22,381 bases of DNA from JBCDBW01 sp039182965 (lineage in GTDB: Bacteria; Verrucomicrobiota; Verrucomicrobiia; Verrucomicrobiales; DEV007). The stretch spans positions 1-22,381 of the forward strand of contig JBCDBW010000076.1 in the NCBI GenBank assembly GCA_039182965.1. The letters run 5' to 3'. The notes beneath the pieces were generated by a model. That model ran no database searches. It was not told the origin of the DNA and worked only from the letters and a program-made list of their open reading frames with translations. Below, piece by piece: positions 15,364 through 22,381 of this stretch (position 1 is its first letter; each line of letters begins with the position of its first letter). Made by a program: the position numbers and the translations under genes.

Positions 15364-16479
15364 ATGCTCAACGCCGGAATCGTCGGACTCCCCAACGTCG
15401 GAAAATCAACCCTCTTCAACGCCGTCACCCGCACCCGGAACGCGGAGGCTGCAAATTACCCTTTTTGCACCATCGACCCGAACCAAGGCGTCGTCACCGT
15501 CCCCGATGACCGCCTTGATGTCCTCGCCACACTGTCTCACTCACAGAAAGTCATTCCCACCGCTATTGAATTCGTCGATATCGCTGGCCTCGTCAAAGGC
15601 GCCAGCGAGGGAGCCGGCCTCGGAAACAAATTCCTCGCCAATATCCGCGAAACCGACGCCATCGTCCAAGTCGTCCGTTGCTTCGAAAACAACGATATCA
15701 TCCACGAACTCGGCTCCGTCGATCCCATCCGCGATATCGAGATCATCAATTCCGAACTCATCCTCGCCGATATTGCCGCCCTCCAAAAACGCAAAGAAAC
15801 CCGCGAGAAAAAAGCCAAGGGTGGCGACAAGGAATCCAAAGCCGAACTCGCCCTCATCGAAAAACTCCTCCCCCACCTCGACGAAGGGAAACCCGCTCTC
15901 ACCGCCCAACTCACCGATGACGATCGTCGCACCTGTCGCGAGTTCTTCCTCCTTTCCAGCAAACCGACCATCTTCGCTTGCAATATCGAGGAAACTAAAC
16001 TGGCCGAAACAATCGCCGATCCAAACGCCAACCCCCACGTCGCAACGGTGCGCAAGTATGCCGCCGAACAACACGGGGCCGAAGCCGTCGTAATCTCAGC
16101 CCGCATCGAAGAAGAAATGGCAGAGCTCGAACCCGAGGAATCTGCCGAGTTTCTCAAAGACATGGGCGTCCCAGACTCAGGCGTCTCCAATCTCATCCGC
16201 GCCGTCTACCAACTTCTCGGCCTCCGCACATATCTTACGACCGGAGAAAAAGAAACGCGCGCCTGGACCATTCCTGCTGGTGCCAAGGCACCCCAGGCGG
16301 CCGGTGTTATCCACACCGACTTTGAACGCGGCTTCATCGCCGCCGAAGTGGTCGCCTACGACGTCCTCGCCGAACTCGGCTCACCCGCCAAAGCAAGAGA
16401 GGCCGGTAAACTCCGCATCGAAGGCAAGGAATACGAAGTTCAAGACGGTGATGTCATCGAATTCCGCTTCAACGTTTAG
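15364..16479 (+). CDS. ychF: Redox-regulated ATPase YchF (OLA1 family)
   Basis: A 371-residue cytoplasmic Obg-related P-loop nucleotidase that binds ribosomes and prefers ATP to GTP. The P-loop is GLPNVGKST (8-16), YPFCTIDPNQG (32-42) is the switch I region and VDIAGLVKGASEGAGLGNKF (71-90) contains G3. The G4 motif is NIEE (207-210) rather than NKxD, consistent with ATP preference in this family. A coiled-coil segment lies around 130-165, and the C-terminal TGS domain covers about 285-368, ending VQDGDVIEFRFNV. The sequence upstream of the ATG is pyrimidine-rich with no Shine-Dalgarno site. Third positions are strongly C-biased. Confidence 0.97.
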   Translation: MLNAGIVGLPNVGKSTLFNAVTRTRNAEAANYPFCTIDPNQGVVTVPDDRLDVLATLSHSQKVIPTAIEFVDIAGLVKGASEGAGLGNKFLANIRETDAIVQVVRCFENNDIIHELGSVDPIRDIEIINSELILADIAALQKRKETREKKAKGGDKESKAELALIEKLLPHLDEGKPALTAQLTDDDRRTCREFFLLSSKPTIFACNIEETKLAETIADPNANPHVATVRKYAAEQHGAEAVVISARIEEEMAELEPEESAEFLKDMGVPDSGVSNLIRAVYQLLGLRTYLTTGEKETRAWTIPAGAKAPQAAGVIHTDFERGFIAAEVVAYDVLAELGSPAKAREAGKLRIEGKEYEVQDGDVIEFRFNV

Positions 16480-16561
16480 CACTACGCACCCGGCACCCCA
16501 TTTGGCCCCCACTCCGGTTCTCTCCGGAAACAAAATGCTTTCCCCCGAAAGAAATCCAAAG

Positions 16562-16598
16562 GTTTCGAGCGTATATTGACTGGGTCAATGCTCGAAAC
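16562..16598. repeat. Long imperfect inverted repeat (operator- or hairpin-like)
   Basis: The outer arms GTTTCGAGC (16562-16570) and GCTCGAAAC (16590-16598) pair perfectly, and the inner arms ATTGAC (16575-16580) and GTCAAT (16584-16589) pair perfectly around TGG. A four-base bulge, GTAT, is present on the left arm only. Fifteen pairs in all; no T-run follows. Confidence 0.6.
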
Positions 16599-16631
16599 GC
16601 CGCGTAATGAAAACTCTAAAACTCATTTCCT

Positions 16632-16650
16632 GCCAGCGGCAATCGCTGGC
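16632..16650. repeat. Seven-base inverted repeat
   Basis: GCCAGCG (16632-16638) and CGCTGGC (16644-16650) flank a five-base loop GCAAT, about 90 bases before the inferred protease start. Part of the leader if transcription begins upstream. Confidence 0.4.
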
Positions 16651-16741
16651 TCCAGTGCCCCTCCAAACGCCGAACTTTAGCTGGCGCACCCCCGTATCCA
16701 CCCCTAAATTAGCCCCTTTTAAATCATACCCACTGCGCCAA

Positions 16742-18232
16742 ATGTTCGACCAACCCTCGCGATTCGTCGCCCTCCTCTTCTGCTCTGTCTTCATTGCCCT
16801 AGGCGTCACTTCTCCGTCAACCGCACCCGCGCAACCCCTCAGCATCAGCGACTACTCCGCGATCGTTCGTGTCGAAAATGATGCGCTCGTCCCGGACTAT
16901 CGCACTCCCTGGAACGCTGGTCGCACCAGTGGCGGCTCCGGTTCCGGATTCCTCGTCGGCGAAAATCAATTCCTCACCAACGCCCACGTCGTCTCCGATT
17001 CCCGCATCCTCTACATCAAGAAAGTTGGCGATCCCAAACCATACAAAGCCCGCATCCTTCACATCGCTCATGATTGCGACCTCGCCATGCTTGAGGTCGA
17101 AGACTATTCCGCCTTCGAAGGTGTAAAACCACTCGAACTAGGCGGTATCCCACAACTCAATACCACTGTCATCGCCGTCGGCTACCCCGTCGGCGGAGAA
17201 CGCATTTCCGTCACCCGCGGTGTCGTCTCCCGCATCGATTTTCGTCCCTACAGCCACAGTGCCGTTGATTACCACCTCACCATCCAAGTCGACGCCGCCA
17301 TCAACCCCGGCAACAGCGGCGGCCCCGTCCTCCAGGACGAAAAAGTCGTCGGTGTCGCCTTCCAAGGTTACTCGGGCGCCGTCGCCCAAAACGTCGGCTA
17401 TATGATCCCCGTCCCCGTCATCGAACGCTTCCTGAAAGACGTCGAGGACGGAAGCTATGATCACTACGTCGATCTCGCCCTCAGCGAGTTCAATATCCTC
17501 AACCCCGCGCAACGACGAGCACTCAAACTTCCCAACGACGGGATCGGCGTCATGGTCGCCAACGTCAATGCTGACGGCTCGGCAAGCGATGCCCTCCAAG
17601 TCGGTGACGTCCTCCTCGAAATCAATGGGCACCCCATCTTCAGCAACGGCTTCGTCGACATCAACGGTGAACAAGTCAACATGAACGAGATTGTCGAACG
17701 CAAATTCGCAGGCGACGTCATCAACCTCAAAATCCTTCGCGATCAACAAGAGAAAGAAATTGAACTCACCCTGAAGCGATTTCTCCCCTACCTCATACAA
17801 GGCAAGCAATACGACAAAAAACCACGCTACCTCGTATTCGCCGGTCTCGTCTTCCAACCACTCGACCTCAATCTCTACGCCGCCCACAGCATCGACGACA
17901 TGCACGTCCGATACCTCTTCAATTACTTTGTCGCAGAAGAACTATACAAAGATATCGAAGAACCGGTCGTCCTAACCAGCGTTCTCCCCGCCGCAATCAA
18001 CACTCATCTCCGCGGCTACGCCGGCAGTGTCGTCGAAGAGGTCAATGGATATCCCATCAAAAAGCTCTCCGATCTCTACGATGCTCTCAATGACGACGAG
18101 GCTCGTGACTACCACGTATTCAAAATCGCCGGTCAGGGGCGACCCATCGTCCTCGACGCCAGCCTCGTGGAAAGCGCACACGATCAGATCCTTGCCGAAT
18201 ACAAGGTCCCCAACGACTATTCAAACGAGTGA
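16742..18232 (+). CDS. Secreted HtrA/DEG9-like serine protease with two PDZ domains
   Basis: A 496-residue periplasmic protease. From the ATG at 16742 there is a clean signal peptide (hydrophobic FVALLFCSVFIALGV, cleavage after APA at about 30); the upstream in-frame ATG at 16607 would bury it, so I prefer the shorter form. The trypsin-like domain spans about 35-235 with an intact triad: H82 in LTNAHVVSD, D113 in HDCDLAMLEV and S192 in NPGNSGGPV. The first PDZ, about 245-345, contains GIGVMVANV and LQVGDVLLEINGHPI. A second PDZ-like region, about 365-470, contains LRGYAGSVVEEVNGYPIKKL. The domain plan resembles plant DEG9-type proteases. The related gene with a damaged triad begins 62 bases after this stop. 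Quality control of envelope proteins is the likely role. Confidence 0.9.
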   Translation: MFDQPSRFVALLFCSVFIALGVTSPSTAPAQPLSISDYSAIVRVENDALVPDYRTPWNAGRTSGGSGSGFLVGENQFLTNAHVVSDSRILYIKKVGDPKPYKARILHIAHDCDLAMLEVEDYSAFEGVKPLELGGIPQLNTTVIAVGYPVGGERISVTRGVVSRIDFRPYSHSAVDYHLTIQVDAAINPGNSGGPVLQDEKVVGVAFQGYSGAVAQNVGYMIPVPVIERFLKDVEDGSYDHYVDLALSEFNILNPAQRRALKLPNDGIGVMVANVNADGSASDALQVGDVLLEINGHPIFSNGFVDINGEQVNMNEIVERKFAGDVINLKILRDQQEKEIELTLKRFLPYLIQGKQYDKKPRYLVFAGLVFQPLDLNLYAAHSIDDMHVRYLFNYFVAEELYKDIEEPVVLTSVLPAAINTHLRGYAGSVVEEVNGYPIKKLSDLYDALNDDEARDYHVFKIAGQGRPIVLDASLVESAHDQILAEYKVPNDYSNE

Positions 18233-18294
18233 GTCTACACCCCGCACCCGTACCGAATCTTTACCCTACTCATACCCGCCCCTATCTACTCGCC

Positions 18295-19782
18295 ATGCGC
18301 CTTACTCTTGCTCCACTCCTCATCATCGCCCTCGGCATCACCACACTCCTATCTACCGGTCCCGCCGCCGCCCAACCCAGCGCCGAGACGTCCCTCGTCC
18401 GTGTGAACGTCACCTCCCAATCCTACAATTTCCTCCGCCCCTGGGAGAAAAAAGCTCCTTCCACCAGACGCGGCCTCGGTGCCGTGCTCGAAGGTGAAAA
18501 AGTCATCACCACCGCCGAACTCGTCGCCAATGCCACCTACCTCGAACTGGAAATGCCCGACACCGGCGAAAAGGTCACCGCTGATATCGCGGGCATCGAC
18601 TACGAAGCCAACCTCGCCGTCCTGACCCCCGACTCAGACGCCTCCGACTTCCTCGCCTCGCGCGTCCCCCTCGAAATCGCATCCGAAGCGACCGTCGGAG
18701 ATACCCTGGAAATCTGGCAAATCGAAGATAATGGCACCCCCGTCGCCACCTCCGTAAAGATCATCAAAGTCGATATCGGTCCATACTTCCTCGATAGCTC
18801 ATACTTTCTCACCTACGAAGTCTACGGGGCCCTCCAATCCCGTTCCGGCAGCTTTACCCTGCCTGTCGTAAAAGATGGCAAACTCGCCGGCCTCCTTCTC
18901 GGCTACTCTTCCGATGACCAGGTCTCCGATGTGCTCGCCAGTCCAATCATCGAACGATTCCTCGAAGAACTCAAAAAAGACGAATACACCGGTTTCCCCC
19001 ACCTCGGCGTCAACTACGCCCAAACACTCGATGAACAACTTCGTGGATACGCCGGCCTCAACGGCCATGAAGGTGGCGTCTATATCACCAAAGTCGTGAA
19101 GGGCAGCTCCGCCGACGACGCTGGCCTCGAAGTCGGAGATGTTCTCCTCAAACTCGGCGATTACGAAATAGACTCCCGCGGCAATTACGATCACCCCCTC
19201 TACGGAAAGATTAATCTCAGTCACATCGTGCGGGGAGGCGCCTCCACCGGCGACGTGATCCCCATCGAAATCCTCCGCGACGGCAAGCCGCTCACGCTCG
19301 AAGCCACTCTCAAACACAAAAGACCGGAAGATTACCTCGTCGATCCATACATGTTCAATCGCGGCCCCAGGTTCCTCACCGAAGGAGGGCTCATCTTTCA
19401 GGAACTCACACTCCCCTATTTGAAATCTTGGGGCGGCAAGTGGCGAACCCAAGCCCCTTTCAAACTCATGTATATCAACGCGAATCAGGAAGAGTTCGAA
19501 GAGAATGGCCGCGATAAAGTCGTCTTCCTAAGCCAAGTCCTTCGCACTCCCAGTACCCTCGGATACGAGCGCCTCTCCCATCTCATCGTCACCAAGGTCA
19601 ACGATCGGGAAATCAACAATATCCGCGACCTCGATCAAGCCCTCAAATCCCCCATAGATGGTATCCATAAAATCGAGTTCGACAGCTTTCCCAGAATGAT
19701 CTTCGTCGATGCCGAGGAAGCCGCCGCTGTGAACCAACAACTCCTCCAGCTCGGCATTCCCGAACTCAAACGCCTCGATTAA
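18295..19782 (+). CDS. Pseudoprotease paralogue of the HtrA/DEG9-like protein
   Basis: A 495-residue secreted protein with the same layout as its neighbour: signal peptide (LAPLLIIALGITTLLSTG, cleavage after AAA at about 26), trypsin-like domain (about 30-225), PDZ (about 235-345, with GVYITKVVKGSSADDAGLEV and GDVLLKLGDYEI) and a second PDZ-like region (about 360-470). The catalytic His block is TTAELVAN (E75) and the Asp block is DYEANLAVL (N106). Around the Ser position the sequence is QSRSGSFTLPV, so NPGNSGGP is not conserved, though S184 may occupy the place. It is therefore probably inactive. The frame is open back to a GTG at 18229 that overlaps the upstream stop, but the signal peptide fits the ATG at 18295. 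A regulatory, substrate-binding or scaffold role beside the active protease is an inference. Confidence 0.88.
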   Translation: MRLTLAPLLIIALGITTLLSTGPAAAQPSAETSLVRVNVTSQSYNFLRPWEKKAPSTRRGLGAVLEGEKVITTAELVANATYLELEMPDTGEKVTADIAGIDYEANLAVLTPDSDASDFLASRVPLEIASEATVGDTLEIWQIEDNGTPVATSVKIIKVDIGPYFLDSSYFLTYEVYGALQSRSGSFTLPVVKDGKLAGLLLGYSSDDQVSDVLASPIIERFLEELKKDEYTGFPHLGVNYAQTLDEQLRGYAGLNGHEGGVYITKVVKGSSADDAGLEVGDVLLKLGDYEIDSRGNYDHPLYGKINLSHIVRGGASTGDVIPIEILRDGKPLTLEATLKHKRPEDYLVDPYMFNRGPRFLTEGGLIFQELTLPYLKSWGGKWRTQAPFKLMYINANQEEFEENGRDKVVFLSQVLRTPSTLGYERLSHLIVTKVNDREINNIRDLDQALKSPIDGIHKIEFDSFPRMIFVDAEEAAAVNQQLLQLGIPELKRLD

Positions 19783-19853
19783 GCTCAGGCATAGCGAGGT
19801 AGCCCGTCCGCCGCCGATTACATGTTCGGCCCATTCCTCACTCACGCTCCCCG

Positions 19854-20552
19854 ATGCCTGCAACACCTGCTCCGCCTCCGAACGACCAAATAGGAACCAT
19901 CTGGGACTGGGACGGCATCATCATCGATTCCGCCAAACAACACGAAGAATCTTGGCACCTCCTTGCAAAGGAAATCGGTGTCCCCATGACGCACGAGATG
20001 TTTGTCGAATCCTTCGGCATGAAGAATACTCACATTCTTCCCAAACTCTTTAAATGGTGCTCCGAAGAGGATACCACCCGTATCGCTGAACTCGGTAATC
20101 GTAAGGAAACACTCTATCGCGACATTGTCCGCCGCGACGGCATCACCCCCCTCCCCGGTGTCATCGAAATTCTATCTTCCCTCCAATCCGCAGGTATCCC
20201 CTGCTCGGTCGGCTCCTCAACCCCCCGTGAGAATATCGAGTGCATCATCGACCTCGCCGGACTCTCCGGTTTCTTCAATGCCATCACCGCCGCCGAAGAC
20301 GTCTCCCACGGTAAACCCGATCCCGAAGTCTTCCTCATCGCCGCCCAAAAAATCGATCGCGACCCCACCCACTGCGTGGTCTTCGAGGATGCCCATGTCG
20401 GTATCGAAGCTGGCCTCGCCGCCGGAATGAAAACCGTCGCCGTTGCCACCACCCACCCTGAAGAATCCTTCCCCGAAGCCCATCTCTCCATCCCCTCGCT
20501 CACGCAAATCGATCTCCCCACCCTCATCGCTCTGCTCCAGACTTCCCGGTAG
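19854..20552 (+). CDS. HAD-family hydrolase, beta-phosphoglucomutase-like
   Basis: A 232-residue cytoplasmic phosphatase or phosphomutase. Motif I is IWDWDGIIIDS (16-26) with D18 and D20, motif II VGSSTPREN (119-127) with S121, motif III HGKPDPEVF (152-160) with K154, and motif IV VVFEDAHVGIEAG (175-187) with E178 and D179. The ED in motif IV and the helical cap after motif I are typical of the beta-phosphoglucomutase subfamily, which also contains sugar-phosphate phosphatases; the substrate cannot be chosen. Trp replaces the usual Met or hydrophobic residue in D-x-DG. The ATG at 19854 lacks a ribosome site. It follows the pseudoprotease by 71 bases on the same strand. Confidence 0.92.
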   Translation: MPATPAPPPNDQIGTIWDWDGIIIDSAKQHEESWHLLAKEIGVPMTHEMFVESFGMKNTHILPKLFKWCSEEDTTRIAELGNRKETLYRDIVRRDGITPLPGVIEILSSLQSAGIPCSVGSSTPRENIECIIDLAGLSGFFNAITAAEDVSHGKPDPEVFLIAAQKIDRDPTHCVVFEDAHVGIEAGLAAGMKTVAVATTHPEESFPEAHLSIPSLTQIDLPTLIALLQTSR

Positions 20553-20673
20553 GCAGCGCCACAATACCCCCCTCTCCCGCTCCCTTCTTCTCGCCAAACC
20601 TTCCCCCTCCCCATGGCTTCCGCCGGCTGACTTCTGACTTCCGCCTGCGGCCCACTTCCCTCAAGCTCCCCTC

Positions 20674-22203
20674 ATGGCCCTGAACGTCATCTGGATCAGC
20701 TTCTTCCTCATCGGTATCCTCACCGCCCTCTTCTCCCTCATCGTCCACGGCAACACCGATCCATTCTCCGACATGACCTCCATGCTTGTCGGCGGCCCCA
20801 TGAGCGACGGCTCCCAAACCGACGGCATGGCCCGCGTCGCCGCGACCATCTCCCTCGGCTACATCGGCCTCATGGCCCTCTGGCTCGGCATCATGAAAAT
20901 CGGTGAGGACGGTGGCGCCGTCCGCATCCTCACAAAACTCGTCAGCCCCTTCTTCCGTTGCCTCTTCCCCGGTATCCCAAAAGATCATCCCGCCTCAGGT
21001 TCCATCATGATGAACTTCTCCGCCAACATGCTCGGGCTCGACAACGCCGCGACACCACTGGGCCTCAAGGCCATGGACGAACTCCAGTCCCTCAATAACG
21101 AAAAAGATCGCGCCACCGACGCGCAAATCATGTTCCTCGTCCTCAATACTTCCGGCCTCACTATCATCCCCATTTCCGTCATCACCCTCCGCGCCGTCAA
21201 CGGTGCCGCCAACCCCACCGACATCTTCGTCCCCATCCTCATCGCCACCTACTGCGCCACCCTCGTCGGCCTCATCTCCGTCGCCATCGTCCAACGTATC
21301 AATCTCTTCAAACCCGCGGTCTTCATCTACCTCGGCGTCGCCACCGCCCTCATCGCTGGCATGATCGTCTACTTCACTCAGGTTTCGCCGGTTCCAAACG
21401 ACAGAGACAACCTCACCTACACAACGGATGACATCGTAAATGCCAAAGCACTACCCGAGAAGCTCACCGCCGCTGAGAATAACCGACTCCAGTCGCTGGG
21501 TGCCCAGCTCTCTAGAGCAGAGAACAATGACCAAAAAACCGCTATCTCAGAAAAGGCAATCACTCAATTCAACGGTTCAATCGAGGAAGGGGGCGCGGAG
21601 ACCCGCCTCGACCTGGATTCCAAATTCGAAGGTGTCCTCAAGCCAATCGGCCCCAAGCTCGTGGCCAGGGATTCAAAAACCCTCGCCGCCCTCATTATCT
21701 TCGGTCTCCTGGGCGCTTTCTTCGCCCTCGCCATCCACGCCAAAATCAATCTCTACGAAAGCTTTATCACCGGTGCCAAAGACGGCTTCGGTGTCGCCGT
21801 CAAAATCATCCCCTACCTCGTCGCCATGCTCGTCGCCGTCGGCATCTTCCGAGCCTCCGGCGCCATGGACATCGTCATGAACACCATCGCCAAAGCCGTC
21901 GCTGCCCTCGGCCTCGATACCGCCTTCGTCGATGCCCTCCCCACTGCTGCCATGAAACCCCTCAGCGGAAGCGGTGCCCGCGGCCTCGCCGTCGAGACGA
22001 TGGTCGCCCACGGTCCCGATTCCTTTGCCGGTAAACTCGCCTGCACCTTCCAAGGCTCCACCGAAACCACTTTCTACACCCTCGCCGTCTACTTCGGCGC
22101 CGTCGGCGTCACCCGCACCCGCTATACCATCTTCTGCGGCCTCCTCGCCGATCTCGCCGGCATCATTGCCGCCATTTTCGTCGCTTATCTATTCTTCAAA
22201 TAG
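20674..22203 (+). CDS. Fused SpmA-SpmB membrane protein (nucleoside-recognition/Gate domains)
   Basis: A 509-residue inner-membrane protein in which the two proteins known in sporulating Firmicutes as spore maturation proteins A and B are joined. The SpmA-like half (about 1-235) has NFSANMLGLDNAATPLGLKA (114-133) and TSGLTIIPISVITLRA (159-174). The SpmB-like half (about 336-509) has ESFITGAKDGFGVAVKIIPY (362-381), MKPLSGSGARGLAVETM (427-443) and GSTETTFYTLAVYFGAVGV (461-479). Between them, residues 236-335 form a hydrophilic, helix-prone segment rich in N, E and Q, with different codon use. The function outside sporulation is not established; a transport or scaffold role is only a guess. The region upstream is pyrimidine-rich with no Shine-Dalgarno site. 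Confidence 0.92.
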   Translation: MALNVIWISFFLIGILTALFSLIVHGNTDPFSDMTSMLVGGPMSDGSQTDGMARVAATISLGYIGLMALWLGIMKIGEDGGAVRILTKLVSPFFRCLFPGIPKDHPASGSIMMNFSANMLGLDNAATPLGLKAMDELQSLNNEKDRATDAQIMFLVLNTSGLTIIPISVITLRAVNGAANPTDIFVPILIATYCATLVGLISVAIVQRINLFKPAVFIYLGVATALIAGMIVYFTQVSPVPNDRDNLTYTTDDIVNAKALPEKLTAAENNRLQSLGAQLSRAENNDQKTAISEKAITQFNGSIEEGGAETRLDLDSKFEGVLKPIGPKLVARDSKTLAALIIFGLLGAFFALAIHAKINLYESFITGAKDGFGVAVKIIPYLVAMLVAVGIFRASGAMDIVMNTIAKAVAALGLDTAFVDALPTAAMKPLSGSGARGLAVETMVAHGPDSFAGKLACTFQGSTETTFYTLAVYFGAVGVTRTRYTIFCGLLADLAGIIAAIFVAYLFFK

Positions 22204-22242
22204 CGCTCAATCATTGGTTCTTATGTCTGAACACAGCACACC

Positions 22243-22381
22243 ATGGACCCCTTCACCGAAAATACCCTCGAACTCCTCGCAGGCATACCGGGCATTCATG
22301 CTAAACGCATGTTCTCCGGACAGGGCCTCTTCCACGACAGTCTCATGTTCGCCCTCACTTGCGACGGCCAACTATTCCTCA
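22243..22381 (+). CDS. TfoX N-terminal-domain protein, partial (runs off the right edge)
   Basis: From the ATG at 22243 the frame stays open to the edge of the window (46 codons): MDPFTENTLELLAGIPG, then IHAKRMFSGQGLFHDSLMFA, then LTCDGQLFL. The RMFSGQGLFHDSLMFAL block is the hallmark of the TfoX N-terminal domain (usual form RRMFGGYGLY-DG-MFAL). In Haemophilus and Vibrio, TfoX is a competence regulator, but many bacteria have short stand-alone proteins with this domain and no known role, which is the more likely case here. It lies 39 bases after the SpmA-SpmB stop. Confidence 0.82.
   Translation, partial: MDPFTENTLELLAGIPGIHAKRMFSGQGLFHDSLMFALTCDGQLFL

Larger units (their letters stand above)
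16480..16741. other. Leader region before the protease pair, with two hairpins
   Basis: This is 262 bases if the protease starts at 16742 as I infer. It contains two inverted repeats (16562-16598 and 16632-16650). An in-frame ATG at 16607 adds 45 residues of non-signal-like sequence and has no ribosome site, so I treat it as leader. The hairpins are not followed by T-runs, so neither is a clear terminator for ychF. Confidence 0.45.

Noticed and set aside
14858..16093. 411-residue open frame on the + strand, very rich in Pro and Ser
   Set aside because: It overlaps the Nif3 gene antisense and ychF in another frame, both of which have clear motifs. Its composition is what the C-rich strand gives in an off frame.
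16607..16741. Upstream ATG extending the protease by 45 residues
   Set aside because: No ribosome site, and it would place 45 polar residues before a perfect signal peptide. The region also carries a hairpin.
17138..17905. 255-residue - strand frame rich in Asp, Glu and Val opposite the protease, and similar frames opposite the pseudoprotease and SpmA-SpmB
   Set aside because: Strong NNC codon use on the + strand leaves antisense frames free of stops. The sense frames carry clear domains.
20620..20650. CTGACTTCTGACTTCCG short tandem pattern before the SpmA-SpmB gene
   Set aside because: Only about two copies of an eight-base unit; too short to call a repeat element.
1..22381. CRISPR arrays, insertion sequences, prophage or defence genes
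   Set aside because: I found no spaced direct repeats, no transposase or integrase motifs and no flanking inverted repeats of IS type. The tRNA-Pro has no adjacent integrase or duplicated 3' end that I can see.

Overview
The window looks like a piece of a bacterial chromosome made mostly of housekeeping and core-metabolism genes, with no insertion sequences, phage genes or CRISPR array that I can see. The small CASC-type lipoprotein, the DEG9-like periplasmic protease pair, weak use of Shine-Dalgarno sites and the gene mix would fit Verrucomicrobiota (Opitutia-like), but this is an impression from memory and not a database result. The right-hand two thirds are very C-rich on the + strand. There, + strand genes favour NNC codons and - strand genes favour NNG codons, which suggests that the - strand is the leading strand.

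Layout. Bases 1-2656 (- strand) form a sugar-phosphate operon: pgi, class I fructose-bisphosphate aldolase, then the start of gnd running off the left edge. Next on the - strand come a histidine phosphatase (2889-3485), a sodium:alanine/glycine symporter of the AGCS family (3708-5138), and a two-gene TRAP-TAXI importer: lipoprotein binding protein 7493-8488 followed by fused permease 5461-7440, with a good sigma70-type promoter near 8529-8557. A 530-base gap with two dyad elements leads to tRNA-Pro(UGG) on the - strand (9019-9095).

From 9532 rightwards there are genes on both strands. infC on the + strand appears to start at a non-canonical ATA codon behind a strong ribosome site, and it overlaps a HAD phosphatase by one base. 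ispA and asd (- strand) face it and are divergent from an L,D-transpeptidase (+). Asd supplies diaminopimelate, IspA supplies the precursor of the undecaprenyl carrier, and the transpeptidase crosslinks diaminopimelate, so this is plausibly an envelope-biogenesis neighbourhood. A 44-residue lipoprotein follows, and its rho-independent terminator lies inside the coding tail of the opposing 3-methyladenine DNA glycosylase gene. Then come a Nif3-family protein (-), ychF (+), a tandem pair of secreted HtrA/DEG9-like proteins, a beta-phosphoglucomutase-like HAD protein, a fused SpmA-SpmB membrane protein, and the start of a TfoX N-terminal-domain protein that runs off the right edge.

The most interesting points are: (1) the tandem protease/pseudoprotease pair, in which the second protein keeps the fold but has lost the catalytic His and Asp; (2) a 15-pair hairpin or operator-like dyad upstream of that pair; (3) the ATA start of infC and its acidic, Ala-rich C-terminal tail; (4) the terminator embedded in the opposing gene; (5) a soluble segment of different codon use inserted between the SpmA and SpmB halves.
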